NCBI RefSeq assembly: GCF_000419445.1
Contig: NZ_AULK01000007.1
Coordinates: 19,515-83,514 of the forward strand
Direction of reading: 5' to 3'
DNA: 64,000 bases
Source of the DNA: Gryllotalpicola ginsengisoli DSM 22003
GTDB lineage: Bacteria; Actinomycetota; Actinomycetes; Actinomycetales; Microbacteriaceae
Shown piece after piece: positions 31,654 to 38,389 of the stretch. The notes under the pieces are model-generated. The model made no database searches, was not told where the DNA came from, and saw only the letters and a list, made by a program, of their open reading frames with translations. A program made the translations under genes and the position numbers. The first letter of the stretch is position 1. Every line of letters starts with the position of its first letter.

Positions 31654-32033
31654 CAGGCGTCCTCGCGGTTCGGGTTCTCCAGCTGGAAGAAGTTCGACTG
31701 CGAGCCGTCCGACTTCGTCTCCTGGTAGATGAAGTTCAGCCCGCGCTCGTCGAAGGTGCGGAACCAGTCGTCCCACTCGATGTGCTCCAGCCGGTCGGAG
31801 TCGTCGCCGAAGTCGAAGCGCAGCACCCCGGCCCGGTCCTCGTGCTCCGTGCCGGACACCGTCGCGGGCGTCGCGCCCCGCGCCTCCGCCCACTGCCGGA
31901 TGACGTCGTGGTTCGTCGTCACGAGGCTGCGGCCGTCGCGCTCGGGCTTGTCGTCGGGCGAGCCGATCTCCTGCGAGTACTTCAGCGAGTCCGACGACTC
32001 GGGGCCGGTGTTGATGGTGGATCGCTCAGCCAT
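31653..32033 (-). CDS. Small conserved protein, TTNHDVIRQWAE type
   Basis: A 126-aa soluble acidic protein. The segment TTNHDVIRQWAEARGATPATV and the following GVLRFDFGDDSDRLEHIEWDDWFRTFDERGLNFIYQE match a widespread small-protein family sometimes labelled 1,4-alpha-glucan branching enzyme in databases, a label that probably does not reflect its activity. GGAGG precedes the ATG. It has a GTAT-N16-GGGTAC promoter 34 nt upstream, suggesting a stress-response role, which is inference. Confidence 0.7.
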   Translation of the reverse strand: MAERSTINTGPESSDSLKYSQEIGSPDDKPERDGRSLVTTNHDVIRQWAEARGATPATVSGTEHEDRAGVLRFDFGDDSDRLEHIEWDDWFRTFDERGLNFIYQETKSDGSQSNFFQLENPNREDA

Positions 32034-32067
32034 CTGATCCTCCTGTCCTCTCGTTCGTGCCTGCCGG

Positions 32068-32093
32068 GTACCCGGTTCCGCCCGCGCCGATAC
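32068..32093 (-). promoter_or_regulatory. SigB/SigF-type promoter, small acidic operon
   Basis: Minus strand GTAT (32093-32090), 16-nt spacer, GGGTAC (32073-32068). The start codon at 32033 is 34 nt downstream with its own GGAGG, so this transcript has a leader. Confidence 0.6.
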
Positions 32094-32102
32094 CCGCCGG
32101 GT

Positions 32103-32108
32103 GGGTAC
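32103..32108 (+). promoter_or_regulatory. GGGTAC -10 box, type III PKS operon
   Basis: GGGTAC ends 11 nt before the ATG at 32120. No GNNT lies at 16-nt spacing (CGCG is there), so the -35 is weak. It is divergent from the preceding promoter. Confidence 0.45.
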
Positions 32109-32119
32109 AGGATGCAGAT

Positions 32120-33331
32120 ATGGCCGTCGTGCGCATCGCCTCGCTCGGCACCGCCGTCCCGGGCATCCGCCTCGACCAGGCCGCGGTGCGCGCCCTGCTG
32201 ACCCGGCAGCCCGGCCTCAGCCGCCGCGCACAGCGCCTCGTCGGCGCCGCCGTCGACAACGCCGCGATCGCCACCCGCTACACGGCGATCGACGAATTCG
32301 CGGGGTTGGGGCAAGACGGCGTGACGGATGCGTCGGCCGTCCGCTCCCTGAGGAGGCCGCGCAGCGGCCGTCTCGAAGGGCGCCCGCCAATGTTCTTCGA
32401 CTCCGCCACCGGCGAGCTGCTGCACCCGCCGACCGGCGCCCGCAACGCCGTCTTCACCCGCGAGGCCACTCCGCTGGCGCTCGCCGCGGCGACCGACGCG
32501 CTCGGGCGCAGCGGGTTCGAGGCATCCGATGTCACGCACGTGATCACCGTCTCGTGCACCGGATTCTTCGCGCCCGGCCCCGACTACGAGCTCGTGCGGC
32601 GGCTGGGGCTGCGGCCGGAGACGCGGCGGCTCAACATCGGGTTCATGGGCTGCTACGGGTACTTCCCGGCGCTGCGCGCCGCCGTGGACAGCTGCCTCGC
32701 CGACCCCGACGCGGTCGTGCTGATCGCGTGCGTCGAGCTGTGCACGCTGCACCTGCGCGTCACCGAGGACCCGGATGTGCTCGTCGCCGCCTCGGTCTTC
32801 GCCGACGGGGCCGGCGCCGCCGTCGTCACCGGCCGCCCCGGGCCCGGGCTGCGGGTCGATGCGCTGCACTCGGTGCTCGCCCCGGGCAGCGAGCACGAGA
32901 TGACCTGGACTATCGGCGACCTCGGCTTCGAGATGACGCTGAGCTCGTACGTGCCGCGGGTGCTCGAGGCGCAGATCGGCGACGCGCTCGCGCCGCTGCG
33001 GCCGAGTGGCGCGTGGACCGACGTCGAGCATTGGGCGGTGCACCCGGGCGGCCGGGCGATCCTCGACCGGGTGCAGGAGGCGCTCGGGCTCTCGGACGCG
33101 CAGCTGGAGCCGTCGCGGGCGGTGCTGCGCGATTTCGGCAACATGTCGTCGGCGACCGTGCCGTTCATCCTCGAGCGGCTGCTCGCCGACGCCGCGCCGG
33201 GGGAGCGCGTCGCCGCGACCGCGTTCGGGCCGGGGCTCACGGTCGAGTCCGCGCTGTTCACGGCGGTGGGCGGCGGCTTCGAGACGCGCCCTGCGGGCGC
33301 TCCTCAGCCGACGGGTGAGGACGCCCCGTGA
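32120..33331 (+). CDS. Type III polyketide synthase
   Basis: A 403-aa chalcone-synthase-like enzyme with the full triad: Cys146 (VSCTGFFAPGPDYELV), His308 (HWAVHPGGRAILD) and Asn341 (FGNMSSATVPFIL). It condenses malonyl-CoA onto an acyl-CoA starter to give pyrones or resorcinols; the product cannot be predicted. Residues about 74-90 ([13 protein letters not shown]) are an in-frame insertion encoded by a palindromic repeat (32345-32380), and the final residues FETRPAGAPQPTG come from a second, reversed copy. The next gene, a methyltransferase, overlaps by GTGA. Confidence 0.9.
   Translation: MAVVRIASLGTAVPGIRLDQAAVRALLTRQPGLSRRAQRLVGAAVDNAAIATRYTAIDEFAGLGQDGVTDASAVRSLRRPRSGRLEGRPPMFFDSATGELLHPPTGARNAVFTREATPLALAAATDALGRSGFEASDVTHVITVSCTGFFAPGPDYELVRRLGLRPETRRLNIGFMGCYGYFPALRAAVDSCLADPDAVVLIACVELCTLHLRVTEDPDVLVAASVFADGAGAAVVTGRPGPGLRVDALHSVLAPGSEHEMTWTIGDLGFEMTLSSYVPRVLEAQIGDALAPLRPSGAWTDVEHWAVHPGGRAILDRVQEALGLSDAQLEPSRAVLRDFGNMSSATVPFILERLLADAAPGERVAATAFGPGLTVESALFTAVGGGFETRPAGAPQPTGEDAP
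32345..32380. repeat. Family-B palindromic element inside PKS gene
   Basis: Flanks CCCTGAGGAG and GTCTCGAAGG surround the stem GGCCGC-GCA-GCGGCC. It is inserted in frame, so the synthase remains open. Confidence 0.8.
33276..33312. repeat. Family-B palindromic element at the PKS C-terminus (reversed)
   Basis: GCTTCGAGAC ... GCTCCTCAGCCGAC is the reverse of the flanks seen at 50547-50579, with a CGCCC/GGGCG stem. It encodes the last residues before the stop. Confidence 0.75.
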
Positions 33332-34290
33332 ACCTGACCCACCGCGACACCGCGGCCGTCGAGCTGATGGACGGCCCGTGCGACGAGGCGCGCCTGTTCA
33401 CCACCTACCGCCGCTTCGAGCTCGCGAACCGCGCGGTCAGCGGATGGCGCGGCCTGTACCGCTCCCGCATCCGCCCGCTGCTCTCCCCGCAGCGGCAGAC
33501 CACGCTGCTCGACGTGGGCTTCGGCGGAGGGGACATCCCGCGCGCGCTCGCCGCCTGGGCCCGGCGCGACGGGCTGCGGCTCGACGTGACCGCGATCGAC
33601 CCCGACGAGCGGGCGCTGCGCTTCGCCGCCGAGACCGACCGCGAGGGCATGGTGCGCTACCGACGGGCGTCGACGACCGAGCTCGTCGCCGCCGGCGAGC
33701 GGTACGACATCGTCGTCTCGAACCACGTGCTGCACCACTTGACGGATGCCTCCCGCGAGGCCCTCTTCGCCGACTCGGAGCGCCTCGCCCGCCGTCTCGC
33801 CCTGCACGACGACATCGAGCGCAGTCGGCTCGCCTACGGGTTGTACGCGGTCGGTGCGCTCGCGATCGCGCCCGGGTCGTTCGCCCGCACCGACGGGCTG
33901 ATCTCGATCCGCCGCAGCTACACGGCGGGCGAGCTCGCCCGCGTCGTCCCGCCCGGCTGGAGCGTCGAGTCGCTCCCGCGCTGGCGCGTGCTCGCGTTCC
34001 GAGCCTTCGAGACGCCGCCTGCGGCGGCTCCTCAGGCGTCGACCTCCCGATCCCTGAGCGCCGTCCTGAGCTTGTCGAAGGGGAGGCCGCGGAGCGGCCG
34101 TCTCGAAGGGTGGTCCCTGAGGAGGCTGCGGAGCGGCCGTCTCGAAGGGTGGTCCCTGAGGAGGCTGCGTCGCGGCCGTCTCGAAGGGTGGTCCCTGAGG
34201 AGGCTGCGTCGCGGCCGTCTCGAAGGGTGGTCCCTGAGGAGGCCGCGTCGCGGCCGTCTCGAAGGGTCGGCCCCCGAGGAGCACCGGTGA
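33328..34290 (+). CDS. SAM-dependent methyltransferase with repeat-derived tail
   Basis: A 320-aa protein. Residues 1 to about 225 are a class I methyltransferase with motif [25 protein letters not shown] and [10 protein letters not shown]. It probably methylates the polyketide made by the upstream synthase. From about residue 226 onward the sequence is encoded by palindromic repeats: a reversed copy ([10 protein letters not shown]), then five 13-residue units ([17 protein letters not shown]) from a 39-bp tandem repeat, ending only shortly before the stop. The basic tail is unlikely to be part of the catalytic fold. GTG start overlaps the PKS stop (GTGA). Confidence 0.83.
   Translation: MNLTHRDTAAVELMDGPCDEARLFTTYRRFELANRAVSGWRGLYRSRIRPLLSPQRQTTLLDVGFGGGDIPRALAAWARRDGLRLDVTAIDPDERALRFAAETDREGMVRYRRASTTELVAAGERYDIVVSNHVLHHLTDASREALFADSERLARRLALHDDIERSRLAYGLYAVGALAIAPGSFARTDGLISIRRSYTAGELARVVPPGWSVESLPRWRVLAFRAFETPPAAAPQASTSRSLSAVLSLSKGRPRSGRLEGWSLRRLRSGRLEGWSLRRLRRGRLEGWSLRRLRRGRLEGWSLRRPRRGRLEGSAPEEHR
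34003..34036. repeat. Family-B palindromic element (reversed) in methyltransferase
   Basis: GCCTTCGAGAC-GCCGCC-TGC-GGCGGC-TCCTCAGGC. The stem differs from other copies, but its two sides still pair. Confidence 0.7.
34072..34266. repeat. Five tandem 39-bp family-B units
   Basis: Five units of exactly 39 bp (13 codons) run through the 3' end of the methyltransferase gene: 34072, 34111, 34150, 34189 and 34228. Each contains CCCTGAGGAG (partly lost in the first), a GGC(C/T)GCG...CGGCC stem and GTCTCGAAGG. The common variant CCTGAGCTTGTCGAAGG lies just upstream. Confidence 0.9.
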
Positions 34291-34616
34291 TCCCCGGCGC
34301 CGCGCTGCTCGCGGCATCCGTCAGCTACCTCGCCAGCGTGACCCTCGGCGTGCTCGTGGCGACCCGCCTCGTCGACTCGCGGGGCTTCCACTGGCTGCAC
34401 CACACGCTGTACGTGCTCACCTTCGTGCTCGCGGCGACCGCGGTCGCCACACTGGGGTTCGCCGGGTACGGGCTCGCGGCCGGGCTGCTGGGGCCGGCGC
34501 TCATCCCGTTCGCGGCGATCCCGTTCCTGGGCACGCGCGGCGTGAGGCATCCGATCGCCGGAAGCCTGCCTGCGCCGTTCTACCTCGCCGCCGTGTTCGC
34601 CTTCGTGCTCAGATAG
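34287..34616 (+). CDS. Small four-helix membrane protein of the PKS operon
   Basis: A 109-aa very hydrophobic protein with about four transmembrane segments ([72 protein letters not shown]). No family recognised. GTG start overlaps the methyltransferase stop by GTGA, so its job is probably tied to the polyketide product, for example membrane retention or export. That is inference from position. Confidence 0.7.
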   Translation: MIPGAALLAASVSYLASVTLGVLVATRLVDSRGFHWLHHTLYVLTFVLAATAVATLGFAGYGLAAGLLGPALIPFAAIPFLGTRGVRHPIAGSLPAPFYLAAVFAFVLR

Positions 34617-34639
34617 GGCCGCTTGCAGATAGGAGAGTC

Positions 34640-35428
34640 ATGGAGTTCCTCGACGTCGTGCGCCGCCGCAAGACCACGAACGGGCCGTTCCTGCCCGACC
34701 CGGTGTCGCCCGAGCATCAGCGCCTGCTGATGGAGGTCGCCGGCCGGGCGCCGAGCCAGCTGAACAGCCAGCCGTGGCGGTTCGTGCTCGTCGAGAACCG
34801 CGACACGATCGAGAAGGTCGCCGAGATCAGCGGCGCGAGCATGACCGAGGCGATGTCGAACGGAACATTCTTCGAGCGGTATAAGCCGTACTTCCGCTTC
34901 TCGCCGGCCGAGATGGAGGAGAAGCGCGACGGCATGCTCTTCGACAAGCTGCCGGCCCCGCTCAGGCCGTTCACCTCGCAGGCGTTCACGCCGCGCGGGC
35001 AGAAGCTGATGAACCTGCTGCACGTGCCGCAGACCCTGGGGGAGGAGAACCGCAAGCTCGTCGCCGGCTCACCGCTGCTGCTCGGCGTGATGCTCGACCG
35101 CAGCGAGTACCGCCCCGGCGAGCTGTCGTCGTTCTATTCCGTTTTCAGCATGGGCGCAGCGATGGAGAACGTCTGGCTCACCACGGTCGAGCTCGGCATG
35201 GGAATCCAGTTCGTGTCGTTCCCCATGGAGGTGCCCGGCCAATGGGAGCGCATCGTGGAACTGCTCGGCGTGCCCGACGAGCTCGAGCTGATGGCGGTCT
35301 ACCGCCTGGGCTACCTGCCCGAGCAGCAGCGTCGCCCCGCGATCGACTGGACCTCGCACGAGCGCAAGCGGCCCTCCCAGTACGTCTTCCGCGAGACCTG
35401 CGCCACCCCCCAGCATGGCTGGGACTGA
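34640..35428 (+). CDS. Nitroreductase-family oxidoreductase
   Basis: A 262-aa FMN-dependent nitroreductase-fold protein: [20 protein letters not shown] at the N-terminus, [19 protein letters not shown] (FMN-phosphate-binding region), then [26 protein letters not shown] and [11 protein letters not shown]. Substrate unknown. TAGGAGAG precedes the ATG by 7 nt. It is 23 nt after the PKS operon and may be co-transcribed as a tailoring reductase or may be independent. Confidence 0.83.
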   Translation: MEFLDVVRRRKTTNGPFLPDPVSPEHQRLLMEVAGRAPSQLNSQPWRFVLVENRDTIEKVAEISGASMTEAMSNGTFFERYKPYFRFSPAEMEEKRDGMLFDKLPAPLRPFTSQAFTPRGQKLMNLLHVPQTLGEENRKLVAGSPLLLGVMLDRSEYRPGELSSFYSVFSMGAAMENVWLTTVELGMGIQFVSFPMEVPGQWERIVELLGVPDELELMAVYRLGYLPEQQRRPAIDWTSHERKRPSQYVFRETCATPQHGWD

Positions 35429-35745
35429 GCGGGCTCGCCGCCGCCGGCCACCCCTCGCCGCCTCGACCGATTCGTCACATTTTGTCCTGGGTCAGCTCAC
35501 CAGGAGCCGAACTCGACGAATCGCCCGAAGGCCGGTGCACGACTCGTCACGTTTTGTTCCTGTTGAGCGTGCGACCAGCGATTATCGACGAGTCGATCTG
35601 CCCGGCTGATACGGCGGACGGAAGAGACGGAAGAGAGGGCAGAGATGGAAGAGATAATGCCCGACTCGCCGGGGCGGGAGTTCGGGCAGCGGCGAGTCGC
35701 GCCGGATCTCTTCCCCTCGCGCCGCTGGCCGCCCGGCGCCCCCGG
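35429..35745. other. 317-bp intergenic region with repeats
   Basis: No convincing gene. It holds the second 126-bp double-palindrome element and, downstream, a purine-rich stretch (GGAAGAGACGGAAGAGAGGG, about 35619-35638). A 63-codon frame beginning at 35645 runs into the convergent gene and was rejected. Confidence 0.6.
35469..35594. repeat. 126-bp double palindrome element, copy 2
   Basis: Units 35469-35522 (GATTCGTCACATTTTGTCC ... GACGAATC) and 35541-35594 (GACTCGTCACGTTTTGTTCC ... ATCGACGAGTC) are each 54 bp and separated by 18 bp, the same geometry as 29009-29134. Confidence 0.8.
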
Positions 35746-36123
35746 CTACCTCGCCCCGGGCAGCCGGCTCTGCAGCACCTCCACGCGGTCGGCGGCCATC
35801 AGCAGCAGCCAGTGGGCGAGGCGGCCCTCGCTGTAGCGCCGGTACGCGGTGCGACGGATGCGCCCCGCCAGCCCCGCGAGCGGAGCGACGGTGCCGAACA
35901 CGGGCGTCAGCTGCCGATGCTCGATCGAGCGCTCGCGCTCCTCGCCGCCGGGCTGCTGCGTCGGCACCTCCCAGTGCGCGCCGCTCGCGCCGGGGTCGAA
36001 GCTCTCCCGCGGCACCGACGGGCGGTCGGCGGCGTCGAGGTCGGCGCCCCAGCCGGGGATCCGCGCGCGCAGCGCGTCGGCGTCGACCTGCGGGCGGGGC
36101 GTTCCTGCGGTGTACGGGTCCAT
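35746..36123 (-). CDS. Conserved protein of unknown function
   Basis: A 125-aa protein. The first half is polar (VDADALRARIPGWGADLDAADRP). The second half carries LTPVFGTVAPLAGLAGRIRRTAYRRYSEGRLAHWLLLMAADRVEVLQS, amphipathic helices that may sit at the membrane. I do not recognise the family. AGGAGC precedes the ATG. It is the last gene of the long minus-strand run beginning at 44673, 61 nt after the alcohol dehydrogenase. Confidence 0.6.
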   Translation of the reverse strand: MDPYTAGTPRPQVDADALRARIPGWGADLDAADRPSVPRESFDPGASGAHWEVPTQQPGGEERERSIEHRQLTPVFGTVAPLAGLAGRIRRTAYRRYSEGRLAHWLLLMAADRVEVLQSRLPGAR

Positions 36124-36184
36124 TGCTGCTCCTGATGTTCGAGGCGACGGAATCTTCGAGGCGACGGATGCTGCGCCGCCGGCG

Positions 36185-37324
36185 CTAGGGGCGCACCAGC
36201 GTCTTGATGCATCCGTCTCGCTTGGCCGAGAACATGTCGTAGCCGTCGGCGATGTACTCGAGCGGCACCGTGTGGGTGACGATCTCGCTCGGCGCGAGGC
36301 GGCCGGCCTGGAGGTGCTCGAACAGCCGGGGCCACTGCCGCTTCACCGGGCACTGGTTCATGCGCAAGGTCAGCCCCTTGTTCATGGCGTCGCCGAACTT
36401 CACGGCGCTGAACACCGGGCCGTACGCGCCGAGCACCGCGACCGTGCCGCCCTTGCGCACGCTGTCGATCGCCCAGTTCAGGGCCACGGGCGAGCCGCCC
36501 TGCAGCTTGAGTTTGGTCGCGGTGAAGTGCTGCAGGCGGTTGCCGTCGGCTTCGGCTCCGACGGCGTCGATCGCCACGTCGGCGCCGAGCCAGTCGGTGG
36601 CCTTCTTGAGCGTGACGACGATGTCGCGCACCTGCTCGTAGTTGTACGTCTCGGCGAAGGCGAACTCGCGCGCCCGCTCGAGCCGGCAGTCGAGCCGGTC
36701 GATCACGATCACCCGGCCGGCCCCCATCAGCCACGCGCAGCGGGCGGCGTACAGGCCGATCGGCCCGGCGCCGAAGACGGCGACGGTGTCGCCCTCGTCG
36801 ATCGAGCCGAGCTGCGCGCCGAAGTACCCGGTCGGCAGCGCGTCGGTCAGCAGCACGGCGTCCTCATCGCTCATCCAGTCGGGGATCACCTGCGGTCCGA
36901 CGTCGGCGAACGGCACCCGCACGTACTCGGCCTGGCCGCCGTCATAGCCGCCGCAGGTGTGCGAGTAGCCGTAGATGCCGCCGATCGCCGTGGCGTTCGG
37001 GTTCACGTTGTGGCAGTTCGAGTACAGCCCGCGCGCGCAGAAGTAGCACGAGCCGCAGTACACGTTGAACGGCACCATCACCCGGTCGCCGACCTTGAGC
37101 CGCTCGACCGATGGGCCGACCTGCTCGACGACGCCGATGAACTCGTGGCCGAAGGTCGTGCCGACCCTCGTGTCGGGCATCATGCCGTGGTACAGGTGCA
37201 GATCCGAGCCGCAGATCGCCGCGAGCGTCACCCGCACGATCGCATCGTTCGGGTGCTCGATGCGCGGCATCGGTTTCTCCTCGACCTCGATGCGGTAGGG
37301 GCCGCGGTAGACCATGGCTTTCAT
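36185..37324 (-). CDS. Zinc-dependent alcohol/formaldehyde dehydrogenase-like enzyme
   Basis: A 379-aa medium-chain dehydrogenase. Catalytic zinc ligands are in CGSDLHLY and GHEFIGVVEQVG. The structural zinc-like Cys cluster is CGSCYFCARGLYSNC. The NAD-binding glycine motif is VFGAGPIGLYAARCAW. The long insert and overall order match glutathione-independent formaldehyde-dehydrogenase-like ADHs. It starts immediately next to the SDR stop (no gap), so the two are co-translated. Confidence 0.88.
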   Translation of the reverse strand: MKAMVYRGPYRIEVEEKPMPRIEHPNDAIVRVTLAAICGSDLHLYHGMMPDTRVGTTFGHEFIGVVEQVGPSVERLKVGDRVMVPFNVYCGSCYFCARGLYSNCHNVNPNATAIGGIYGYSHTCGGYDGGQAEYVRVPFADVGPQVIPDWMSDEDAVLLTDALPTGYFGAQLGSIDEGDTVAVFGAGPIGLYAARCAWLMGAGRVIVIDRLDCRLERAREFAFAETYNYEQVRDIVVTLKKATDWLGADVAIDAVGAEADGNRLQHFTATKLKLQGGSPVALNWAIDSVRKGGTVAVLGAYGPVFSAVKFGDAMNKGLTLRMNQCPVKRQWPRLFEHLQAGRLAPSEIVTHTVPLEYIADGYDMFSAKRDGCIKTLVRP

Positions 37325-38347
37325 CTACTTCTTCTTTCCGCGGTTCCCGCGCGACGAGCCGCCGGAGCCGCCCGATGTACCCCCGCCGGCGAGCATGCCC
37401 ACGACGACTGCAAAGGCGGCCAGCCCGGCGAGCGTGCGCAGCCCCTGCGCCCTGCGCCCGTGGAAGCCGCCGGTGACGGTCGCCTGACCGGCCTCATACG
37501 GCCGGAACAGGTTGCCGCTGGTGTCGCCCGCGCTGCCCCTGTGCCGGAACTGCGAGGCCTTCGTCTGCACGGCCATCTGCCGCTCCACGGCGCGCGGAGC
37601 CGCCCGGTGCGCGAGCACGAACGCGCGGCCCTGCACCCCGACGACCGTCTCGGGCACCGGATGCGCGGCCCGCCGCACGACTGTCTTCGCCACCGTGTCG
37701 GGGGAGTACACCGGCGGCATCGGCCGCAGCGGACGCCCGGTGTGGTTGGCCGAGTGGCGGAACGCCGGCGTGTCGGTGGAGGCGGGCAGCACGGTCGCCA
37801 CCTGGATCCCGCGCAGCCCGGCCAACCGCAGCTCGCTGCGCACGGCGGCGCCGAGGGCGCGCACCGCCGCCTTGGTCATGCTGTAGACGGATGCGTACGG
37901 CTGCGGCACCTCGCCCAGGATCGACGCGATGTTGACGATCACGCCCCGACGCTGGGGGGTCATCGCGCGGATCGCCGCGCGGGTGCCGAGCGCGGTGCCG
38001 AGGGCGTTCACCTCGATCACGCGCCGGATCTCCTCCGGCGGCGTGTCGGCGAGCAGCCCGTAGGCGTCGACGCCCGCGTCGTTGACCCACACGTCGATGC
38101 GGCCGAAGCGGGCGATCGTGGCGTCGACGAGCGCCTGCACCTGTGCGGCGTCGCTGACGTCGGTGGGCAGCGCCACCGCGTCGGGGGCGCCCGCCTTGCG
38201 GGCGAGCTGCGCGGTCTCTTCGAGAGCGTCGGCGCGGCGGGCGGCGAGCACGAGCGCCGCTCCCCGCTTGGCGAAGCGCAGCGCCGTGGCCCGGCCGATG
38301 CCGCTTGAGGCTCCGGTGATGACGACGATCCGAGGTTGCCTGCTCAT
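37325..38347 (-). CDS. SDR-family oxidoreductase with C-terminal membrane tail
   Basis: A 340-aa protein. Residues about 1-250 are a classical SDR (TGASSGIGRA; the usual NNAG as NDAG in WVNDAGV; catalytic VYSMTKAA in place of Y-x3-K with Tyr and Lys kept). The C-terminal extension contains a single hydrophobic helix (LAGLAAFAVVVGMLAGG) and ends in a Gly/Ser/Arg/Lys tail (GKKK). It may be membrane-anchored. Substrate unknown. Similar SDRs with long tails occur beside zinc ADHs in actinobacteria. Confidence 0.8.
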   Translation of the reverse strand: MSRQPRIVVITGASSGIGRATALRFAKRGAALVLAARRADALEETAQLARKAGAPDAVALPTDVSDAAQVQALVDATIARFGRIDVWVNDAGVDAYGLLADTPPEEIRRVIEVNALGTALGTRAAIRAMTPQRRGVIVNIASILGEVPQPYASVYSMTKAAVRALGAAVRSELRLAGLRGIQVATVLPASTDTPAFRHSANHTGRPLRPMPPVYSPDTVAKTVVRRAAHPVPETVVGVQGRAFVLAHRAAPRAVERQMAVQTKASQFRHRGSAGDTSGNLFRPYEAGQATVTGGFHGRRAQGLRTLAGLAAFAVVVGMLAGGGTSGGSGGSSRGNRGKKK

Positions 38348-38389
38348 GTCGGGTCCGGTGCCCGGGTCGGCCCGGCCGCATCCGGCCGG

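Noticed and set aside
34072..34266. Possible CRISPR array (regular repeats)
   Set aside because: The 39-bp units are contiguous with no unique spacers, and no cas genes are nearby.
35645..35836. 63-codon plus-strand ORF with a purine-rich upstream sequence
   Set aside because: It overlaps the end of a better supported minus-strand gene, has a Ser/Arg-rich composition typical of an out-of-frame read, and no recognisable fold.
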